64,000 nt of DNA from Mesorhizobium sp. B2-1-8 (GTDB taxonomy: Bacteria; Pseudomonadota; Alphaproteobacteria; Rhizobiales; Rhizobiaceae): NCBI RefSeq assembly GCF_006442545.2, contig NZ_CP083952.1, positions 4,317,501 to 4,381,500 of the forward strand, written 5' to 3'. Below the pieces are notes generated by a model that saw nothing but the letters and a program-made list of their open reading frames with translations, was not told the DNA's origin and made no database searches. This document shows, in pieces, positions 59,749 through 64,000 of this stretch. The position numbers and the translations under genes are program-made. Each line of letters opens with the position of its first letter. Position 1 is the stretch's first letter.

Positions 59749-61359
59749 TCAATCCTGCAGCACGCCGCCCGCGCCTTCGAGCGCCTCTCGGGTGTCGACA
59801 TCGACGGACGCGCCCTCGCCGATCTCGACATCGATGACATCGAGCCCCTCTGCCTCGACCAGATGGCGTGCGCCGGTATCGCCTTCGAGATGGGCGACGG
59901 CCGCGAACAACGAGCGCGGCAGGAGCACCGGATTGCCGCGTTTGCCTTCATGCGAGGCGCGAACCACGGAATTGCCTCCGGCCGCGCGGAACGCATCGAT
60001 CAGCCGGTCGAGGTCGCCAGGCGCCACGCCGGGCATGTCTCCAAGAACGATCATTGCACCGGCGACGTCTTGCGGCAGATAAGCAATTCCAGCCTTCAGG
60101 GACGTGGACAGGCCATCGGCAAAGTCGGGATTGTCGGCGAAGGTGACGTCGAGGCCAGACAATGCCGCGCGCACCCGCTCGCGCTGATGGCCGGTGACGA
60201 CGATCGTGTCCGAAGCCTTCGAGGCGAGAGCGCGTTTGGTTGTGCGGCGCACCAGCGGTTGGCCGTCGAACAGCGCCATCAGCTTGTTCGGTCCGCCCAT
60301 GCGGCTCGACTGGCCCGCCGCCAGAAGCACGATCCCGACCTTGAGCCGGTTTTTGGCCGGCAGCGGCTCGCGCGGCTGCGGCCGCGTCGGTATCTCCATG
60401 AGCAGGCCGCCGACGCCCATGCCGGCGATGTCGCGCGCGGTGACATCGAGGCCGGAAATCAACCGGTCGAGCACCCAGTCGAAGCCGTTCTCCTTGGGGC
60501 TGCGGGCGCAGCCAGGCGCGCCGATGACGCGCTTGCCGCCGAGTGTGCCGAGCACCAGCAGATTGCCGGGATCGACCGGCATGCCCGCGCGGATGACAGT
60601 CCCCCCGGCTCTCCCGATCGCCGCCGGAACGACGTCGGCGAAATCGCTCATGGCCGAAGCCCCGAAGATGATCACCATGTCGTTGTCGCGCGCCAGCGCG
60701 ATGGCCGCCTCGGCGACAGGGCCAATCTCATGCGGCGTGCGGCGCTCCGCCGTCAGCCTGCCGCCCGAGCGCGCCAGCCTGGCTTCGGTGACGCGCAACG
60801 TCTTGTCGAGCACACCAGGTTTAGTGCCCGGCAGCACTGTCTGGATGACACCGACACGCACCGGCCGATAGGCGTTGACGGCAAAGATTTCGACGCCGGA
60901 GCAGATTTTCATCACTGCGTCGACCAGTACGGAAGAGACCGCGAAGGGAATGATCTTCACCGTCGCGACCATCTGGCCCTTTTCGACCGGCGCGTGCTGG
61001 GCCAGCGTGGCGATGGTGATGGCGGGATCGACGGCATTGATGGCGTCGATGACAGCGGCATTGACCGTGAAGATACCAGCCGCCCTGGCGTGGAGATTGA
61101 CCCGACCGGTGGCGGCAGGCTTCGCCTCGATGCCCCCAAAGGTCATGCTCTGCGCAACTCTTTGCGCCGCGGCATCCTCACCGAGATCGTCCGGAGCCAG
61201 CACGGCCGCGACGACTTGCGAGATACCGGCCCTTTTGAGTATGGAGACATCTTCGGCGCTCAGCCTGTGCGCCTTGCGAAACCGCTTTTCGCCGGCGGTG
61301 GTGGCATGGGCCAGCACCGCCCCCTCGGCCGCCTCGATCGGGATCGGACCGAATTTCAC
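59749..61359 (-). CDS. Fused molybdopterin-binding / MobA-like nucleotidyltransferase
   Basis: A 536-residue fusion. The N-terminal part (about 1-335) is a MoeA/MoaB-type molybdopterin-binding domain ('DMVIIFGASAMSDFADVVPA', 'NLLVLGTLGGKRVIGAPGC'). The C-terminal part (about 340-536) is a MobA/MocA-like nucleotidyltransferase with 'LLAAGQSSRMGGPNKLM' and 'VLGDMPGVAPGDLDRLI'. It would make the cytidine- or guanine-dinucleotide form of molybdenum cofactor for hydroxylases. It overlaps xdhC by ATGA (61356-61359). Confidence 0.92.
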   Translation of the reverse strand: MKFGPIPIEAAEGAVLAHATTAGEKRFRKAHRLSAEDVSILKRAGISQVVAAVLAPDDLGEDAAAQRVAQSMTFGGIEAKPAATGRVNLHARAAGIFTVNAAVIDAINAVDPAITIATLAQHAPVEKGQMVATVKIIPFAVSSVLVDAVMKICSGVEIFAVNAYRPVRVGVIQTVLPGTKPGVLDKTLRVTEARLARSGGRLTAERRTPHEIGPVAEAAIALARDNDMVIIFGASAMSDFADVVPAAIGRAGGTVIRAGMPVDPGNLLVLGTLGGKRVIGAPGCARSPKENGFDWVLDRLISGLDVTARDIAGMGVGGLLMEIPTRPQPREPLPAKNRLKVGIVLLAAGQSSRMGGPNKLMALFDGQPLVRRTTKRALASKASDTIVVTGHQRERVRAALSGLDVTFADNPDFADGLSTSLKAGIAYLPQDVAGAMIVLGDMPGVAPGDLDRLIDAFRAAGGNSVVRASHEGKRGNPVLLPRSLFAAVAHLEGDTGARHLVEAEGLDVIDVEIGEGASVDVDTREALEGAGGVLQD

Positions 61360-62060
61360 GCCGCCGCGCCTTTCGCATCCAGGCCGCGCGAGCGGAAGGC
61401 AAGGATGGTCTGCGCGAGAATGGCGACGGCGATCTCGGCGGGGCTTGCCGCCCCGATGTCCAGCCCGATCGGCGCGTGGATACGCGCGATCTGGTCGGCA
61501 CTCGCGCCCAGCGCCAGCAGACGCTCGACGCGCTTTGCATGCGTCTTTCGGCTGCCGAGCGCCCCGATATAGAAACAGTTGGCGTCGAGTGCCGCCTTCA
61601 GCGCGAAATCATCGATCTTCGGGTCATGAGTGACGGCGGCGAGCGCGGTGTAACTGTCGAGCGGCTGGCGCTGCAGCACGTCCTGCGGCCAGTCGGCATG
61701 CAAGGCGACGTCGGGAAACCGGTCCGGTGTGGCGAAGGCAGTGCGCGGATCGATGATCTCCAGCGGATAGCCGGCGATCCGGGCCATCGGCGCGAGCGCC
61801 TGACTGATATGCACGGCGCCGATCACTACCAGGCGCGGCTGCGGCAGATGCGCATTGAGAAAGAAGGTCCGTCCTTCCGCCTCGACGGAGCCGGAATTGC
61901 CGGATCGAAATGCCCTAGCGATCGCCGCTCCGAGATCACCGGCGACCTGATCGCCCTCCCGCACGATACGACCGCGACCATCACCGAGATCGGTGACGAG
62001 GATCGCCGCGCGGCGGGCGCGTCGTTCGGCATTGAGCGTTTTCAGCGCATAGGGATCCAT
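61356..62060 (-). CDS. XdhC family protein, C-terminal (Rossmann) type
   Basis: A 234-residue XdhC-like protein. The Rossmann region contains 'RLVVIGAVHISQALAPMARI' and 'IGALGSRKTHAKRVERLLAL'. XdhC proteins bind and sulfurate the molybdenum cofactor before insertion into xanthine dehydrogenase-type enzymes. In this locus the N-terminal XdhC half is a separate gene immediately upstream (62067-62405). Confidence 0.9.
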   Translation of the reverse strand: MDPYALKTLNAERRARRAAILVTDLGDGRGRIVREGDQVAGDLGAAIARAFRSGNSGSVEAEGRTFFLNAHLPQPRLVVIGAVHISQALAPMARIAGYPLEIIDPRTAFATPDRFPDVALHADWPQDVLQRQPLDSYTALAAVTHDPKIDDFALKAALDANCFYIGALGSRKTHAKRVERLLALGASADQIARIHAPIGLDIGAASPAEIAVAILAQTILAFRSRGLDAKGAAA

Positions 62061-62066
62061 CCGAGG

Positions 62067-62405
62067 TCAGCCCAATCGCTCGACATAAACCTTGATGCGG
62101 CCGCCACAGGACAGGCCCACCTGCCAGGCCGTCTCGTCGGCAACTCCGAACTCGAGCATTCTGGCCTTGCCGGAGCCGATGACGTCGACCGCCTCGGTCA
62201 CGACGGCACCCTCGACGCAGCCACCCGAAACGGAACCATGGAAATTGCCATCGGCATCGATGACAAGGTGGCTGCCGACGGGGCGTGGCGCCGAACCCCA
62301 GGTCTCGACCACGGTCGCGATAGCGACATCCTTGCCGTCCTTCATCCAGGCTTCCGCGATGATCAGCGGGTCGCGGGCCTCATCGAGATAAATGCTGTCG
62401 CTCAT
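62067..62405 (-). CDS. XdhC/CoxI N-terminal domain protein
   Basis: A 112-residue protein matching the XdhC/CoxI N-terminal family: 'VVETWGSAPRPVGSHLVID', 'GSVSGGCVEGAVVTEAVDVI' (C in the Cys-Val/Glu loop) and 'SCGGRIKVYVERL'. It lies 6 bp upstream of the partner domain, so they work as a split XdhC. It is the third gene of the operon. Confidence 0.92.
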   Translation of the reverse strand: MSDSIYLDEARDPLIIAEAWMKDGKDVAIATVVETWGSAPRPVGSHLVIDADGNFHGSVSGGCVEGAVVTEAVDVIGSGKARMLEFGVADETAWQVGLSCGGRIKVYVERLG

Positions 62406-62453
62406 CGTTGCTTCTTTCAGGATCTGTTTTTCCAGGGTTCGGGAAACATATGG

Positions 62454-63704
62454 CTATGCGGCGTGCCTCGCGCCAGCACCCATCCACCGCCGCGGATCGA
62501 CCGAAAGCGCCGATTTCTTGTCCAGCGAGGCGCAGAGATCGGCGAGCGCGTCGAGATTGTGCACCGAGCGGAATTCGTCGACATGCGGCAGCATCGCCTT
62601 GACGCCCCGGGCGCGCGCCTGAAAACCATCGAAGCGCAACAACGGATTCAGCCAGATCAGCCGCCGGCAGGATTTGTGCAGCCGCTCCATCTCTTCCGAC
62701 AAGCCCACGATATCGTCGCGCTCCAGCCCGTCGGTGATCAGAAGCACCACCGCGCCCTGTCCCAGCACGCGTCGCGACCATACAAGGTTGAACTCGGCCA
62801 GCGTATCGCCGATGCGCGTGCCGCCCGACCAGTCCTTGACCACAGCCGAGCAATCGGCAAGGGCGGCATCGGGATCGCGGTGGCGCATCTGCCGGGTCAA
62901 ATTGGTCAACCGCGTGCCGAAGACGAAGGTGTGCACGCGCCGGCGCTTTTCCGTCAGCGCGTGCAGGAAATGCAGGAAGATGCGCGTGTACTGGCTCATC
63001 GAACCGGAAATGTCTGCCAGTACCACCAGCGGCGGGTGTGTTTCGCGGACCGAGCGGAATTTCGGCAGGATCAATTCACCGCCGGTGCGCGCCGCCGAGC
63101 GCATCATGGCACGTGGATCGATGCGGCGGCCGTGTGCATCGACCTTGAACCGCCTCGTCCGCACCATGTCGAAAGGCAATCGCAGCTCGGCGATAGCCTT
63201 CTTGGCATCGGCCATCTCGGCAGCGTTCATCTGCGCGAAATCCTTGCCCCGCAACACCTCGTTGCCGGAGAAAGTGAAGCGGGCATCGACCTCGATCTCG
63301 GGGATTTCCTGAGGCGTCTGGTTCTTCTGATGACCCTCGAACATCGCCTGGCTGACGCGGTTTTCGGCCGCGCGCGGCTTCTGCTTCTGCCTGACGTCAG
63401 GGGCCACCGGCGAAAACATCGCCAGCAGCTTCTCGATCAGTTCGCGCGATTTCCAGAACAGCCTGAAGGCTTCGTCGAAGGTCGAGTGATCCTCGTGCCT
63501 GGACACCAGAACGGCATGCAGGGTCCAGTAGAAATCCTCGCGCGAGCCGATGCCGGCGACGAGCACCGCCTCGATCGCGTCCTTGACCGAGGCCGGCCCG
63601 ACCCGCATACCGGCCTTGCGCAAGGTGCGGGCAAAATAGACGATGTTGTCGGCGATCCGGCCGTCCTCGGTCGCCTCTCTGGGATCGGGACGCGGCGTCT
63701 TCAT
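62454..63704 (-). CDS. CoxE-like von Willebrand factor A protein
   Basis: A 416-residue VWA-containing protein of the CoxE type. The MIDAS motif is 'LADISGSMSQYTRIF', with downstream 'GGTRIGDTLAEFN' and 'LLITDGLERDD'. CoxE acts with the CoxD AAA+ ATPase in metal-sulfur maturation of CO dehydrogenase-like molybdenum hydroxylases. The next upstream gene (63710) is that ATPase. 6 bp separate them. Confidence 0.92.
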   Translation of the reverse strand: MKTPRPDPREATEDGRIADNIVYFARTLRKAGMRVGPASVKDAIEAVLVAGIGSREDFYWTLHAVLVSRHEDHSTFDEAFRLFWKSRELIEKLLAMFSPVAPDVRQKQKPRAAENRVSQAMFEGHQKNQTPQEIPEIEVDARFTFSGNEVLRGKDFAQMNAAEMADAKKAIAELRLPFDMVRTRRFKVDAHGRRIDPRAMMRSAARTGGELILPKFRSVRETHPPLVVLADISGSMSQYTRIFLHFLHALTEKRRRVHTFVFGTRLTNLTRQMRHRDPDAALADCSAVVKDWSGGTRIGDTLAEFNLVWSRRVLGQGAVVLLITDGLERDDIVGLSEEMERLHKSCRRLIWLNPLLRFDGFQARARGVKAMLPHVDEFRSVHNLDALADLCASLDKKSALSVDPRRWMGAGARHAA

Positions 63705-63709
63705 TACCG

Positions 63710-64000
63710 CTACTCCGCCGCCGCGAGCTCGGCCTTGACCTCGTCGAGGATGCGCCGGCCCTCACCCGCACCGATGCGGGCAATGTCGTCCTGGTATTTC
63801 AGCAGCACGCCGATCGTGTCGGACACGGTCTCTGGATCCAGCGCCACCTTGTCGAGTTCGGTCAGCGCACCGGCCCAGTCGATGGTCTCGGCGACGCCCG
63901 GCACCTTAAACAGCTCGATCTGGCGCAGCTTCTGGATGAAGGAGACCACTTCGGCCGAAAGCCGCTGGTTGGCCCGAGGCACCTTGCGGCGCACGATCTC
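63710..64000 (-). CDS. MoxR/CoxD-type AAA+ ATPase, C-terminal fragment
   Basis: The last 95 or so codons of a minus-strand gene that continues past the right edge. 'VRRKVPRANQRLSAEVVSFI' and 'IDWAGALTELDKVALDPETV' resemble the lid/C-terminal region of MoxR-family ATPases (CoxD). Start and Walker motifs are outside the window. It heads the visible part of the molybdenum-hydroxylase accessory operon. Confidence 0.85.
   Translation of the reverse strand, partial: EIVRRKVPRANQRLSAEVVSFIQKLRQIELFKVPGVAETIDWAGALTELDKVALDPETVSDTIGVLLKYQDDIARIGAGEGRRILDEVKAELAAAE

Noticed and set aside
59653..61572. A 639-codon plus-strand frame opposite the molybdopterin gene
   Set aside because: Composition-driven shadow; the real genes lie on the other strand with overlapping stops and starts.
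1..64000. CRISPR array, rRNA operon or prophage
   Set aside because: No regularly spaced repeats, rRNA sequence or phage structural genes are visible anywhere.

Overview
The window reads as a chromosomal segment of a high-G+C alphaproteobacterium of the Rhizobiales. Mesorhizobium or a close Phyllobacteriaceae relative is the best guess. The guess rests on protein-level resemblance and on families typical of that group (PAS_5, DUF982, bacterial transglutaminase-like cysteine proteinases, DUF3126, a B12-dependent ribonucleotide reductase). I ran no search.

Layout. 1-7.9 kb: an AIM24-like N-terminus, gatB with a GNAT gene, a CBS protein, a rhomboid protease, a PAS_5 gene behind a very good sigma-54-type site, a double-PilZ protein, a transglutaminase-like cysteine proteinase, an ankyrin protein and a gamma-carbonic anhydrase. 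7.9-8.76 kb: a complete IS5-family element (2-bp TA duplication) that split a two-gene operon and replaced the last three residues of a small membrane protein. 9-16.9 kb: cysE, an HD phosphohydrolase, a cold-shock/DUF192/hydrolase operon, gloA, and ilvA overlapping DUF1697. 17.2-21.5 kb: two tandem paralogous lipoprotein hydrolases and adenine deaminase.

21.6-23.5 kb is the most unusual region. The host tRNA-Leu(UAA) gene is cut in two by a 1.3-kb insert bounded by a 16-bp direct repeat that covers the anticodon loop. The two halves rejoin on paper into a perfect tRNA. The insert carries a different, intact tRNA-Leu with the same UAA anticodon plus an XRE-type regulator, and has no visible integrase. 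It looks like a tRNA-replacing integrative element reduced to a remnant, perhaps kept because it supplies the only decoder of its kind.

23.6-34 kb: a DUF4239/Tat-exported carbonic anhydrase operon, small PilZ and J-domain proteins, two NUDIX hydrolases, an Old Yellow Enzyme relative, a run of small proteins, a CinA-like protein, a universal stress protein and a purine phosphoribosyltransferase. 34-38 kb: nrdJ (class II ribonucleotide reductase) with a textbook NrdR box and a possible short terminated RNA far upstream. 38-47.9 kb: secreted and envelope proteins (DUF3592, GH25 lysozyme lipoprotein, DedA, phosphodiester glycosidase-like, a second transglutaminase-like proteinase, UppP), GFA, a 2-oxoglutarate oxygenase and a ParB-like small protein.

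48-56 kb: a co-directional cluster of a dimethylformamidase-like protein, a class III aminotransferase, a BKACE enzyme, an SSAT-like acetyltransferase and an acetylpolyamine-amidohydrolase-like deacetylase, followed by a convergent pair (aldo/keto reductase, class V PLP enzyme). It looks like an uncharacterised amine or polyamine catabolic module. 56-59.7 kb: small and secreted hypotheticals. 59.7-64 kb: a molybdenum-hydroxylase accessory operon on the minus strand (MoxR-like ATPase, CoxE-like VWA protein, split XdhC, fused MPT-binding/MobA-like protein).
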